Assembly (NCBI GenBank): GCA_964019165.1
Contig: OZ025286.1
Location: forward strand, 10,259,188 to 10,323,187
DNA from: Mastigias papua
Lineage: Eukaryota; Cnidaria; Scyphozoa; Rhizostomeae; Mastigiidae
Direction: 5' to 3'
Length of the DNA: 64,000 bases
Part shown: piece after piece, positions 20,641-32,379 of the stretch
Position numbering within the stretch: the stretch's first letter is position 1
Layout: every line of letters begins with the position of its first letter
The notes under the pieces: generated by a model
What the model was told of the DNA's origin: nothing
What the model saw: only the letters and a program-made list of their open reading frames with translations
Databases searched by the model: none
Program-made: the position numbers and the translations under genes

Positions 20641-20654
20641 GTGTAAAGTGGGCT

Positions 20655-22666
20655 TAGGAGTTTCTTGAGATTATTTAAGGTCCCTGCAAACAGCTTGAGA
20701 TCATCAATAAAGAAATTGTGTGTAATATTGGTTGTTCGTATGTTGTCAGCTGCATAACCTTTTAGCTGCTTCAATAGCTGAGACAAAGGGTTGACAGATA
20801 GGATAAATAGAATAACAGAAAGGCTGTCCCCTTGGAAGATCCCTTTGTGGAATCTGATGGTCTTGGTCGTAATGCTCTCTTTGGTACCACTAAGATGTAA
20901 TTTGGTGGACCAAATTTTTGTAAGCTCCCTAATCGCTACAATTAGCTTCTCCGGAGTTTTGGCTAGCTTGAGAGCATATAACAGCCATTCATGAGGTACT
21001 GAGTCGAATGCCTTTCTGTAGTCGAGCCAAACTGTGTAGAGGTTACGTCTCTTTGATCGCGCTTCCTTTAGAATGGTCTTATTTAGCAATAGTTGTTCAG
21101 TTGTTCCCCAGACATTTTTCTTTCCTCCCGCTTGTTCTGATGTTATAATGTTGTTTATTTCACAGTGGTCGCAAAGGAACATGTTCAGACAGCTGGTATA
21201 AAGCTTGTACATGATGTTTAAGCAAGCTATGGGCCGGTAGTTTTTAGCCACTTGGGTTTCGGCGTTTTTTGGTAGCAGCACAGTTTTTGCTTGAGCTAGC
21301 CATTTTGGAATGCGTTCGGAGTTATTTAAAGATTTTTCAAATAGTATTGCCATGTATGGGACAATAGAAGACAGGTTTTTGTACCAGAAACCTGTAATGA
21401 GGTCTGGTCCGGGTGACTTTTTTGTTTGAAGTTTCCTTATTGCTCTCTGGACAATTTCATTACTAATTGTATAATCTTTAGGTATTGCTTTTGCACAGTA
21501 GGGATTTTCAAGTAATTTCAACCATTCTGCTTGTTGATTAAAGTGCCCTTTCTTTTCCCAGATTTCTTCCCAAAATTTCTCTACTTCATGTTTGGTTGGC
21601 AATCTGTCTGCTTTAACTGAGTTTCCTCTCATTTGGCGGAAAACTTGTCGGGGGTTGTTGGCAAATTGACGGTTGATGACTTTTCGTTTATGGAGCTTCT
21701 GTTGGTATCTTAGCTTAGCACTCATTGCTTTCAGCTTCTGCTTCAGTAAGTCCAGTTGATAATCTAGCGTACGCTTTTTAGTGTTGCCATATTTTTTTTT
21801 GAACATCTCTTTTAATCTTTGCTGGTTTTTCGTGTAAGTGTCTGATGTTTTGCAAGTGATTACTGTACTGAGTTTACCAATGATCTTTCTCGTATTGTCT
21901 ATAGAGTTCTCAATCTTTTGCATCCATTTTGGCTTTTCTCTCTTTCTACATTCCGCTGGAGTGTCACGTGGTAACTCTCCTACATGTTGTTTAATCGTAT
22001 ATGCTGCCGTATATAGGGAGACATTTATTGTCCAGTAATTCAATTCATTGATCGTTTCGAGATGTTCTTTAAGAATTTCGTCAATTGTAACAAGGAGAGC
22101 TCTGTCAATTTTCTTGATTGTATATGTCGTCGTGACACGTTCGTCGATGGGTTTCTTCTGGAGAACTTCATAATTGGCGATAAAACATTCACGAAGTGCT
22201 TTGTATTCAGCTGTTGACCTGAGGGTGTTAATAGAATTCTCATCTGGCTCCTCATTTACTCTTATGTTGCTTAGGGTCTCAGGAGCAATTATCTCATAAT
22301 GCATGTTTACCATCCCATTGTTATCGGAGTTCTCGCCTGATGTATTCTCAACGGTGTTTTCCAACATGGCTGCGGGCATTTGTTTGTCATGTTTTTCGGC
22401 ATTTTCTCTTTGAGAATATTCGGTTGCTATGACAACTTTGCGTTTCTCCACTCTTGTTGCTTGCTCTCTCAAATTTTTGTCTGTGAAAAAAGATAGTTCT
22501 GGGTGAATTTCATCCCAATAATTTTTCATTCTTTTCATGTAGCCCAATCTTGGATCCTCCCTTGCTCTTTTGTAGCAGCTGTATAAATCCTCCTTTAGTT
22601 CGTATGTCCAAACGAATTGTTTCGAATAGTCCCTTTTTCTCCTGTAGCTCACAGCCATGATGATAT
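20655..22666 (-). pseudogene. REL LINE ORF, N-terminal half with RT
   Basis: From the ATG at 22666 (MAVSYRRKRDYSKQF) the frame is open down to the Harbinger junction. A first 330 or so residues are unrecognised and contain basic helices. The RT follows: KKSPGPDLITGFWYKN, KNYRPIACLNIMYKLY, VWLDYRKAFDSVPHEWL (motif A), FQGDSLSVILFILSVNPLS (motif B) and FFIDDLKLF (motif C, FIDD in place of the usual F/YADD). No AP endonuclease precedes it. The frame stops only inside the Harbinger terminal repeat. An upstream in-frame Met at 22688 is possible. Classified as broken only because of the insertion. Confidence 0.8.
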
Positions 22667-22882
22667 CGTGGTTCGCTAAAGTAAACAACTTTCAGGCATG
22701 AAAATAAAACCACAAGATATCTGCTTTCCGATGCTTATGCTTCTTTCATATCTGAACCAAAAAGATAAGCATTAGCAAGGCTCTCGGCAGTAGTAATCTA
22801 AGCTGTGTTAGAAGCAAAATCTCAGGTTTAGAACCTAAATTGTCTTCTAGCTTGATAGCACGTCCGCACCGCACGGCGCAAT

Positions 22883-23034
22883 ATGTATGTACGTATGTAT
22901 GTATGTGTGTATGTATGTATGTATGTATGTATGTATGTATGTATGTATGTATGTATGTATGTATGTATGTATGTATGTATGTATGTATGTATGTATGTAT
23001 GTATGCATGCATGCATGCATGCATGCATGCATGT
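22883..23034. repeat. (ATGT)n then (ATGC)n microsatellite, 5' flank of the REL LINE
   Basis: About 30 ATGT units followed by seven ATGC units. Open frames across it in all phases are artefacts of the 4-bp period. It abuts the inferred 5' end of the REL LINE near 22882. Confidence 0.95.
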
Positions 23035-24131
23035 AAGGAACCCTCAAAGGTGGGTTTACTCAGTAATTTATAAGTAGTGCTGCACTTTTTATCATCTCCT
23101 GCAGTTAAGTGCATCATAAGAAATAATTCTCATTGAAATGTAAGGCGATTTGACTGTTACCCTAAACTGCAAATCTGCCATATAAATTTAGCTGATTTTG
23201 CATTTCAAAGATTCAAGATCCTTGGTTTCATTTTCAGTGACTTGTATCTTCATTGATATTGATAGGAATGAATTGAAATTTGGTACATTTACAGCTTTTT
23301 GTCCACGGAATCTATTTTGGGCTTTTGTTGGTCTATAGTAATTATGTTTGGAAAATAATTGAGCAAAAGATTACAAGAATTGGCAGTTTAATGGGGTCAT
23401 CTTCCATTTTTTAGAAGCTTTAATGTTTCTACAAAAAGTGAAATAGAGTTTATGTTTGACTGTTGTGTTTCATTGATCTAGTGACATCAAATTTATCCAA
23501 CAAATGAACATTTTAAAGCAACATAATCATGTGGAATTTTTATGCAATTTATATTGAGATTTTTTCCTTACTTCATACTAAACCACACTGCTGTCTCGAA
23601 GTCAATAATACAAGAGTCTTTGCTATGTCTTGACTTGTGATCATTAAAGGAAAAAAGCCATACTTTTGCAAAGCTGCATAATTTTAAAAGTAGAATTGAT
23701 AACGTTTTGTTTGTCTGCCTTACTAGAGCTTTGACTCAACAGATCAGCATTAACTACACAGAGTTAGGACCTTTTGGATCATCTTCTTGTTTTGCAACTT
23801 AAGAGCTGATAACAGTCATCATTATGTACCTTACCAACAGAGCATCCAACTCTGTCCTTACTATACTACATAGTCTTCTCTACTAAATAGAATGGTGGGG
23901 CACTCAAATGTTTTCAGATAGCTTTCCCATCCTTAGACCACCCCTGTATTGATTTTTCTATTTTTCACTTGGGCTAGATATATCTTGTCAAGACAATCCT
24001 GTTCCCAGCATTACCGTTCACTTCTGTAAGATGCTGCTTTTCTTACTTGTCTATAAGGGACCAGTGATTATTAATGGTTGGGGGCATATGTCTACTGAAA
24101 TTAATTTCACATGAAAGAAAGTTTGCATGGT
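23035..24131. other. no gene seen
   Basis: AT-rich, unannotated. No domain, RNA or repeat structure recognised. Confidence 0.35.
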
Positions 24132-24435
24132 TCATAATGTAGTTTGATGGTTGCTTGACTTGATGTACATTTTGAACCTTGATACTGCATAGGACCAGTC
24201 TATGAAAGGAAATACAATTGGTTTGTCTACTTTAAATGAATTGACACCAGTCTGGTGACCAAACATTGCACACGGCAAGCAGAAGGCACCATGAAGGAGT
24301 TTAGAGTATTGAAGCCACTTATAATCTTCAAGGGAAAAAAGGAAAACTCCCCTCTTTTCCATAAAATACTGCTCCAGATATTGCTGCAAATTTCATATTT
24401 TGATTATCTGGTCAGAGGTGCTGTTTTGTCAAAAA
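24132..24435 (-). pseudogene. hAT transposase fragment, TTF-type zinc finger
   Basis: The peptide includes EKRGVFLFSLEDYKWLQYS, then GAFCLPCAMFG, then a Trp and a C-terminal SSNHQTTL. This order, with CX2C after a WLxYS block and a distal His, is the TTF-type zinc finger at the N-terminus of hAT transposases of the zinc-finger MYM/DUF4371 type. Only about 85 residues survive and no catalytic RNase H-like domain follows. The host-gene alternative (a domesticated ZMYM-like exon) cannot be excluded. Confidence 0.55.
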
Positions 24436-26040
24436 CACAAGCTATGTAATTAGTATTTGTTGAAGGGTCCTCAAACATTTTTTCAGACCTATGATCAGAC
24501 AGAAAGGAAGGGAAACTTCATCAATTACCTTTTTCATCGATTGCCTTTTTCATCCAGTAGAGATTATGATTGTGTTGTAACAGGCAAAAGGATCTTTCCT
24601 ACTTTCAAGCTAGAAGACATAAAGAGTGAAGAAACCTTGGTCTTCAAATTTGTGACTTTTAATTCTGCATTAGAAGAGATTGAATTTTCTTTTAGTATGC
24701 TAAAAGAATGTTTCTGCTCTTTCGTGCTATAGTGAAGTTTTGTAGTAACAACAGACTTTTCACAGATTGAATTTTCTCTACTTTCAAACATGAACCTTTA
24801 CTAAGACCAGGTCACAAACTATTGCAAAAATACTGGTACAATGTGAAGGATTGCCATCATTTAGAGACCCAGCATAATGTGATGATAACAAATGGATGTG
24901 GGAATGTGCAGCTTCTGGGTTGTTTGAGACTTAACTACAACATTTAACAATTTGAAAGCAAACTTTCCAAATGCAATACATCCAGTGTCTGGATACAGAG
25001 GGTGCATGGCAATACCAGTAACACTAGCTAATGCCAATAACCAAACAAATTGGTTCTATCCTTTTACCTGACAAATTTTCAAGGTCTCCAGCTGCACTAG
25101 CTGGCAATGCTTACACCCTGGTGTATTCATCAAATCACTAATCTAAGGGGTATGGGATAGCTGAAAAATCTACCAATAAGTTCAAGTGTTTGCTTGTTGT
25201 CAGTAAGCGTAATAAATGTGGATGTGCTGCATAGAAGGAGGCATTATGATAAAGCTCAGCTGACATAAGTGCTCTGAGTGTCAAAAGGACAGTTTTTCAT
25301 CCTCAGAGACAGCCGCAGATACTGCAGTATACAGGCAATTACAATCACCACTTATCCTGGATAAATATGCTATAATATAAGAAATGCAACAAAAAAAGCC
25401 ATGGCCAAAATCAACTGAGACAAGCAATGCCTCTTAAGCAGTGTGCAAGCAAACAGAGATTATACTGATTTTTAGATTTCAGATTTCATTTCTATCAATA
25501 ACCTACGTTCAAGCTAAATTGAAATATAAACACAGCGTCAGTAGTTAAGATTTAAACTAAAACAAATAACCATAACAAGATCGAACAAAAGCAGAAAGAA
25601 AAACAAATCATTCCAGGTACCACTATTCCACAGCCGCGCCACACTCAATGCATAAGGCAGTAAAATTTCACGATATAATTCATGAAAACATTCAGGATTA
25701 TGTTGCTACAAGTCATAACCTGATATATATTCAGATCATAAATTTGGTCACTTTGTTGTAAGAAGATAGACTTTGCCATCTCCTGGAGGATGCTAGAACT
25801 TCTGTTAAGCTGGAGCATGAAGCAATGAACTACCTGGCACAACAAATGTTATCTGGAGCAGGGAGCAGTATGGCCTAGCTTCTTCATCTCCGCCGTCGAA
25901 AGTTCTCTGAGTAGGTCTGATTCCTTAAAGTCGACGAGCTAGTCAATTCTGCTCAAAAGATCCCGTGTACACTTTCATAGCTTTGCTTGCTTCCCCAACG
26001 GTCATGCAGTCTTCCCATATCATTCTCCAAGTGAGGCTTT
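24436..26040. other. no gene seen
   Basis: No supported coding region. Near 25560-25680 (minus) a short peptide ALSVARLWNSGTW faintly resembles a LINE RT C-terminus, but is too short to call. Confidence 0.3.
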
Positions 26041-26045
26041 TGTGC

Positions 26046-26116
26046 GGCAGTTGTGCGGCAGTTGTAAGGCAGTTGTAAGGCAGGTGTAAGGCAGTTGTAA
26101 GGCAGTTGTAAGGCAG
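26046..26116. repeat. 11-bp minisatellite GGCAGTTGTAA
   Basis: About six and a half copies with GC/AA variants at the last two positions. The 15-mer GATCTGCCGCACAAC occurs shortly after at 26141 and again at 26237. Confidence 0.9.
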
Positions 26117-26117
26117 A

Positions 26118-27056
26118 TATCCTTTGTCTTTGGTTAATCCTGATCTGCCGCACAACCCCTCCTTAGAACAATAAAACCAAAATCGGTCTCAAAATGTATT
26201 ATGAAAAGCTGCACTGTCAGCTAGATAATTTATGTGATCTGCCGCACAACACTTGCACCGCATAAATTATCAAACTTTTTATTTTTTTTAATAGATTTGA
26301 AAAGAAAAACACAACTACAACTAACATACAGATACATTTATCTGTGCCTCTCACAGCTGGAAAAGATTCGAAGTCATTGTGTAAAATAACTGATTTGTTT
26401 TACAGGTAAATGTTCAAAGGAAGACACATAAATAATTCCAGTTATATTGCAACAGGATTGATAACAAAACGGGCTCTCAATGACAACAACTTTCGATTCA
26501 ATATCCACTAAACAGCAACACAAGCACGACTTTGATAACAACTGTACATAACGGGGATTGAACAACGACTGACGTTACAAACAAGCATAATACAGATATG
26601 ACATGACAAGCATAACCCTATGACATTGACACGATAATTACATGAAACAAAAGAGATAGTGACAACAGCTGTGGAGATGGCATCACGCAATATTATGAAG
26701 TGTGGTGACTACGACAAAAGCGGAATCAATAAGAACGTAGAAACAGCATTTTACATACCATTTCGTAAACATAAAACAAACGATAAAACTAGTACTCTAA
26801 CAATTGTGTCCCTGCTATGAGAGACACTTACAATAATATGGCATTTTCAATGAAAAAATACTGTACATAAAAAGACATTCAGTAAAGCCTTGGACAATCC
26901 AACCAAGCACCCTACCCTTCCTTAGGCAATTTCAAAAATTTACTAGGGATATACAGTGTTAAGGAAAAATCGAAAGTGCTCGATGGGTTCGACCAGGGCT
27001 TTGGAGAACAAAAAAAAAAGAAAAAAAAGATAGGCTGCTGTAACTTCTGTTTAATA
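26118..27056. other. no gene seen
   Basis: AT-rich sequence with an A-rich run at 27008-27030. It lies just past the 3' end of the minus-strand LINE that follows. Confidence 0.35.
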
Positions 27057-27057
27057 T

Positions 27058-28940
27058 TTATTGAAAACGCCTAGTTTTCTTAATGTACGATATTGTGGCA
27101 TCGAGAATCATCCTATTGGTAACATTATCCCATTGTGAACATCCATACAAAAGGAGGCTGCATAAGATTCTAGAGTGCATACCATCAATGTCCAAGGCAG
27201 GGATTTCTGAGAGTTGACCGAAGAGATACCCACGTATTAAGTCGAACTTGGGGCAGTGCAGGAGGTAGTGCTCGTTATCCTCCTGTTCAGCACCACAATT
27301 GCACATTGGGGTTAAGCAGTCGAGCCTGTGCCGAAAGCAATGATCTTTTAATGCGCTGAATTTCAAACGAAGTTTAGTTACAAGCGTGACTCCTTTAATG
27401 TCGTGAATATCATAGCTAGACTTTCCTAACGGCCTTATGATTGCAAGAAGTTTGCGTTTAAACTCTGTAATGCTTAAAGAGTCTTTTATTTCATCACTAA
27501 GTAAGTTCCATTCATACAACGCATTTTGAAAATACGTATTTGAAAAACGAACAGTCCTGCAAGAACCTTGATCATAAGCACTTATTGTTCTAAGGTTATA
27601 AGTAGCAATACGTTCATCTGGAATTTCAACATACAAGTACCCAGGGGATTGAGTTTTCCTCAGATTAAAAAAATGACACATCCGGCAATACCAGCGTCTC
27701 TGGTACAAAGTTTCCCAACCCAATTCCTCATACAATCTTTGTCTACTAGTCCCTCTCCATGCTCCAGTAACTGCTAGAGCAGCTGCATATTGAATTTGTT
27801 CAAGTTTGTGAGTGAAAGTAGACTGCATATCAGGGTCGTATCTGTGATAAAGTATATCACCATAATCCAAGTGAGGCCTCACGTAGAGTTTATAAATCTG
27901 ATCCAGCACGTGCCTAGAAACATATTTCGAAAGATGCTTTATCAAACCTATGCCCCTTCTTGCTTTTATAATAGCTTGCCTGATATGACTTTCAAAATTT
28001 AAGTTAGAGTCAAGGGTTACCCCAAGGTGCTTGTGCTCTGACGTTGTTTCTATCACTTCAGGTCCCAAATACAAGGGAGGGTGGGTTAGTTTAAATGTCT
28101 TATGAGGAAAGATTACTTCTTCACTTTTATCCACATTCAAATGCATTCTCCATTGCCACGCCCACAATCTCACCTTGTCAAGGTTTCTTTGTAGTTCATC
28201 TGCAGATTTTTTAACTTCGTTTACAGTAGAGAAGAGGGACGTATCATCTGCAAACATCCTCACATCACAGCTAATGTTATCAACTTAGTCATTTATATAT
28301 ACTAAAAAGAACAGGGGGCCTAAAACCGAACCTTGAGGCACTCCTGCAGATATTGTTGCCCATTGTGAATTTTTTCCATTTAATACAACGCGCTGCTTCC
28401 GGTTTGCTAAATAATCCCGAATTAGTGAGAGGAGGCCACCGCCAATGCCACAGCACTCTAACTTGTATAGTAAACCGTTGTGCCAAACCCTATCAAAGGC
28501 CTTTGATAGGTCTAGAAAGACAGCTCTAGTTTCACGGCTGGGAATTTCTTCAAACGCCCTATAGATCATATGAGTTACAGATAATAACTGATTAATTGCC
28601 AAGTCACCTGATCGAAAGCCTGATTGTTCGGAAGTTATAAGGTCATGTTCAGTTAGATGTTTATAAATTCTGTCAAATAATATTTTCTCAAAAATTTTAC
28701 CAAAAAGAGGCAATAAAGAAATAGGTCGATAATTGCATTTATTTTATCTACTATCTGTTTTGTGTATTGGAATAACAGCCTTTTTCCAGATCGATGGATA
28801 ACTACCTGTCTCCAGGCATTTTTCAAAGATGAGGCACAGGGGCTCAACAATAGACATGTCACATAACTTTATCATAGAAACAGAAATACTGTCACTTCCA
28901 CTTGCGTTTTTAGAATCAAACTTGCATATGTGTTGAACGA
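27058..28940 (-). pseudogene. 5'-truncated LINE ORF2 (RT and C-terminal CCHC)
   Basis: One reading frame covers RT from about 28940. It opens with GSDSISVSMIKLCDMS and SIWKKAVIPIHK, has a TAA just before NYRPISLLPLFG, then FLDLSKAFDRVWH, GVPQGSVLGPLFFLVYIND, a second TAA at 28282-28284, and MFADDTSLF (catalytic FADD). The thumb follows. The C-terminal part has a zinc-binding pattern CNCGAEQEDNEHYLLHCP. The gene lacks the endonuclease and is otherwise full to its stop at 27058. With just two nonsense changes and no frameshift it is a fairly recent dead copy. Similar proteins are annotated as jockey-like; the clade is not proven. Confidence 0.85.
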
Positions 28941-28944
28941 AAAC

Positions 28945-29579
28945 GATTTATGATTATAAACCAATCCCAATGACATCATTGATCATTTCTCTTATACTGA
29001 ATACGAGGCAAACGATGAAAGCAACAGAAGAGAAAGGAAGATTGATTTACAAAGGTACACAGGGATTCAATGTTAGATGTGGGTATAGAAAGAACGAATT
29101 GATCCACACTGTTCCCAAAATCCGGACAACTTATTCCAGTTTGAGAAAAATGACTGTCTTCCATAAGGTACGGAAGGCACATTGGATCTGCCTCTGATGC
29201 TCCGCTATTCACTGCACAGCATACTTCTTTTGTTCACACATCTCTGCGTGGTCAAGTCTTTTGTTTGGCGATTCATTTGAACTTTATATATAGTGCTATC
29301 AGTGGAAATTGTCGAACGATCTAGTTAAGAGATGCAAGGCTGCCTGTAAAGAATATGATAAGCAGCAGTTTGCTTCATAATTTGTATTAGATTAGAATCT
29401 TTATGATATATTTAATGTTTCTAGTATTTTCGCGCGTAAGCTGAGTTTTCTGGTTTACATTACAATATTATTTTTCGTTTTATTAATGTTGATAACATTT
29501 GCCGTTGTTAAATCATAATAAAAGATAACCTTTCTTATCATTTTAAGCTAATCTAAGTGGCATGTAATCGCCAAAATTA
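28945..29579. other. no gene seen
   Basis: Unannotated AT-rich sequence between the LINE and a GC-rich repeat. Confidence 0.35.
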
Positions 29580-29800
29580 TTTTTAGGTGGCGGGGCCCCC
29601 TAAGGCCCCCGCTGGGGGGCTCAGAGCACCCCCAGAACACCATCTCTGATTTCTCGCTCGCTGCGCTCGCGATATCTCCTGCTTTTCCTCCTACGCACGT
29701 TGGAACATCTGTGGGGGTGGGGTGGAAGATATTGAGGGGGCAATTTATAATTTGTATTTTTGTTAAGGGGGGCACATATTAATTCAGTAAGCAAGAGGGG
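29580..29800. repeat. GC-rich repeat with palindromic GGGGCCCC core
   Basis: Base composition departs sharply from its surroundings. It has clustered GGGGCCCC and GCCCCCGC runs at 29590-29635 and a TCGCTCGCTGCGCTCGCG block at 29655-29672, which is typical of DNA transposon ends in invertebrates. No TSD was found. Confidence 0.4.
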
Positions 29801-29873
29801 GGCCACAAAAATATACATCAATATAGCTAAAACAGTTCATAAATCAGTCACGTAGAGATAAAGAAACTTACAA

Positions 29874-30364
29874 TTAGTCTCATTGTTGCTTGATTCAGAG
29901 CTTGAATGTATTAAGTCATCTCTTGTCATTGCCAGAGCAACCTCAATAGTAAGCTGCTTTCCAGTCTCTTTCTTCTTTGCCAAGCTTGCTTTCTTGGCCT
30001 CCATTATATCAGCCATCTTTTGCAATTGTATTTCTGCAAATACCTTTGCTTGACCTGTTAGTACCCCCTGTGCCAATGACAGCTGGAGACCAGCTGCATG
30101 CAATGTCTTGGTCAATGGGCTCAACTCAACTGTGGAAATGTGGAAAGAAAAGTCCTCCTGTTCAATTTCGCTCCTTACATCCTCTTGTTTATCTCCTGGT
30201 AACATGGCACCAATCACTGACATGCAGCTCTTCAGGTCACATTCCACTTTTCTTTTCTTGTGTTTTCTTTTGTTTTCATTTGCACTGTATTTCCTTCTGG
30301 TATTGTACCATTTACTACTGAGCTCAGTAGCTGCAGCTCTCCTTTTCATCATGGCAATGTTCAA
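29874..30364 (-). CDS. hypothetical basic/helical protein exon
   Basis: An open frame of about 160 residues with a basic N-terminal part (RRKYSANENKRKHKKRKVE) and a helical Lys/Glu-rich C-terminal part (QKMADIMEAKKASLAKKKE). The frame runs into a canonical donor (T|GTAAGT) at about 29873, so it may be a spliced exon. The basic-then-coiled layout resembles the C-terminal part of transposon-associated Myb/SANT proteins, but no domain is certain. No start was identified beyond the ATG at 30364. I do not recognise it. Confidence 0.35.
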
Positions 30365-31096
<732 letters not shown>

Positions 31097-31164
31097 TTGT
31101 TGCAAGTCTCCTGATTTTGAGCACCTTATGGTTACTTTTGGTCACAATTACCATCAACTGCAGA

Positions 31165-31990
31165 TTATAACTGACTACTCACAGGATTAGACTGTATCAT
31201 GGTAGTATTGTGATGCTGTGTCATTGGAGCAAAAGTATTGTTTTCATTAGGTCTTCTCAAGGCAAAGGCTTCATTCCCATCTGCTGTTTCATTCTCAGCT
31301 AATTTCTGCCAATTTTCGCCCGTGCAATACTGTTCGTTGGATATAAGGAACTCAGCACAAACCCCCTCCTCAGCCTCAACCTTTGCAATTTCAGTCTTCA
31401 ATCTCAGTGTTTTTCTCTGTTGAAGCTATCCAATTTCTTCAAAATTTCTATCGCATTTCTTCATTTGCAAGATTCTGGTGTCTTGCCATCGTTGAGGCTT
31501 CAGCTAACAAAGAAGCCCTTTTTGTAGACTTTCTCATTATTGCTTCACTAAGACGAGTCATTTTTTTAACCCTTTGAACCCGTTGATGACAGGCTTCTGT
31601 GAGAAGAATGAGATTCTGTCTGACTTACTGAATCTTCTGGTCTGATTGTCTCTCCTTTTTGCACCTTTCGGTTAACTTGCATTCTTGAAGAATCATTCCA
31701 AAGAGCTGCTCTGTCTTTAATGCTTAAGAAGCTCTCTTCAGCTTCATTGAAATACACAGTACATTCTTCAATATCATCTTCATCTTCTAATGAATACCAG
31801 TAGTTTACACACGCTTTGCAAAATTCATTGAATGTATAATCCATCCAACTCACCATTATTTCTATAGTATCATTTTTTCACCCACTTTCAAAGCACTAGG
31901 CACACAGTTAATTGCTTTTATCAATTCACGTTTTGATTTCAATCTAGCTTTCTTCAATTCCATTGAGATCTCTTCCCTCTCCAAGTCCAC
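31165..31990 (-). pseudogene. BEL/Pao-like retrotransposon N-terminal (gag) remnant
   Basis: Minus-strand peptides in order are: ELKKARLKSKRELIKAIN, then WVSWMDYTFNEFCKACVNY, then EDDIEECTVYFNEAEESF, then LLAEASTMARHQNLANEE, then RLKTEIAKVEAEEGV. The helical N-terminal block, Asp/Glu-rich block and Ala/Lys/Glu coiled coil follow the usual order of the capsid-side part of invertebrate BEL/Pao-type elements. Stops and at least one frameshift lie between the blocks. No protease or RT follows. The family assignment is from memory of similar predicted proteins and is moderate. Confidence 0.45.
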
Positions 31991-32379
31991 ACTTTGCACG
32001 ATTGTCGCTTCTCTTGCAAAACTATTTTACAATTGAGCGAACTGCCACTGAGCTTCTCCCCTTCTTTAATGTTCTGTTCTTCTATTTCATGGTTAGATTC
32101 AGACTAATGTTGCACCAAATTTCGGCTACATGATACGATAAACTCATTCGCAAGTTCCGCTAACCACTGAAACACAGCAAACAAACAACTTCTGAGTTTA
32201 TGTAAATGAGATATGGTTTGCTAAAATAAAATGAATATGCAAGGTTGAACTACATAATCAGCACACAAAAGAACACAATATAAAATGTCCATAATATAGA
32301 TATGAAACGAAGCAACTGCCTTCGTAGCCATAAAGTATATCCTGACAATGTCTTGAACAATAGACTAATGGAATAAGTA
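31991..32379. other. no gene seen
   Basis: AT-rich spacer up to the Tc1 left end. Confidence 0.3.

Larger units (their letters stand above)
17009..20654. mobile_element. Harbinger transposon inserted in the REL LINE
   Basis: A 3646-bp element with ends AGCCC[T/A]CTTTACA[T/C]GACACT in inverted orientation. It is flanked by TAG at 17006-17008 and 20655-20657. It carries the two genes usual for Harbinger/PIF elements: a MADF/Myb-like protein on the plus strand and a DDE transposase on the minus strand. Many copies of an AACCTGGGTT-type motif lie just inside both ends. The transposase has one stop codon, so this copy is non-autonomous or nearly active. Confidence 0.85.
15337..22882 (-). mobile_element. 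REL-type (R2/R4/NeSL-like) non-LTR retrotransposon, split by Harbinger
   Basis: On the minus strand one long ORF (about 1170 residues) carries RT, a CCHC zinc finger and a C-terminal restriction-enzyme-like endonuclease, with no AP endonuclease. It is interrupted at 17006-20657 by a Harbinger element flanked by TAG. Both ends of the LINE abut (ATGT)n microsatellites, suggesting insertion into such a repeat. Neither ORF half has a stop or frameshift, so the copy was probably intact when interrupted. Confidence 0.75.

Noticed and set aside
22746..23117. Long open frames of repeated His/Thr/Tyr or Met/Cys/Val across the ATGT run
   Set aside because: They arise from a 4-bp microsatellite open in all frames on both strands; not genes.
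25540..25690. LINE C-terminal block (ALSVARLWNS)
   Set aside because: Too short and isolated to support a call.
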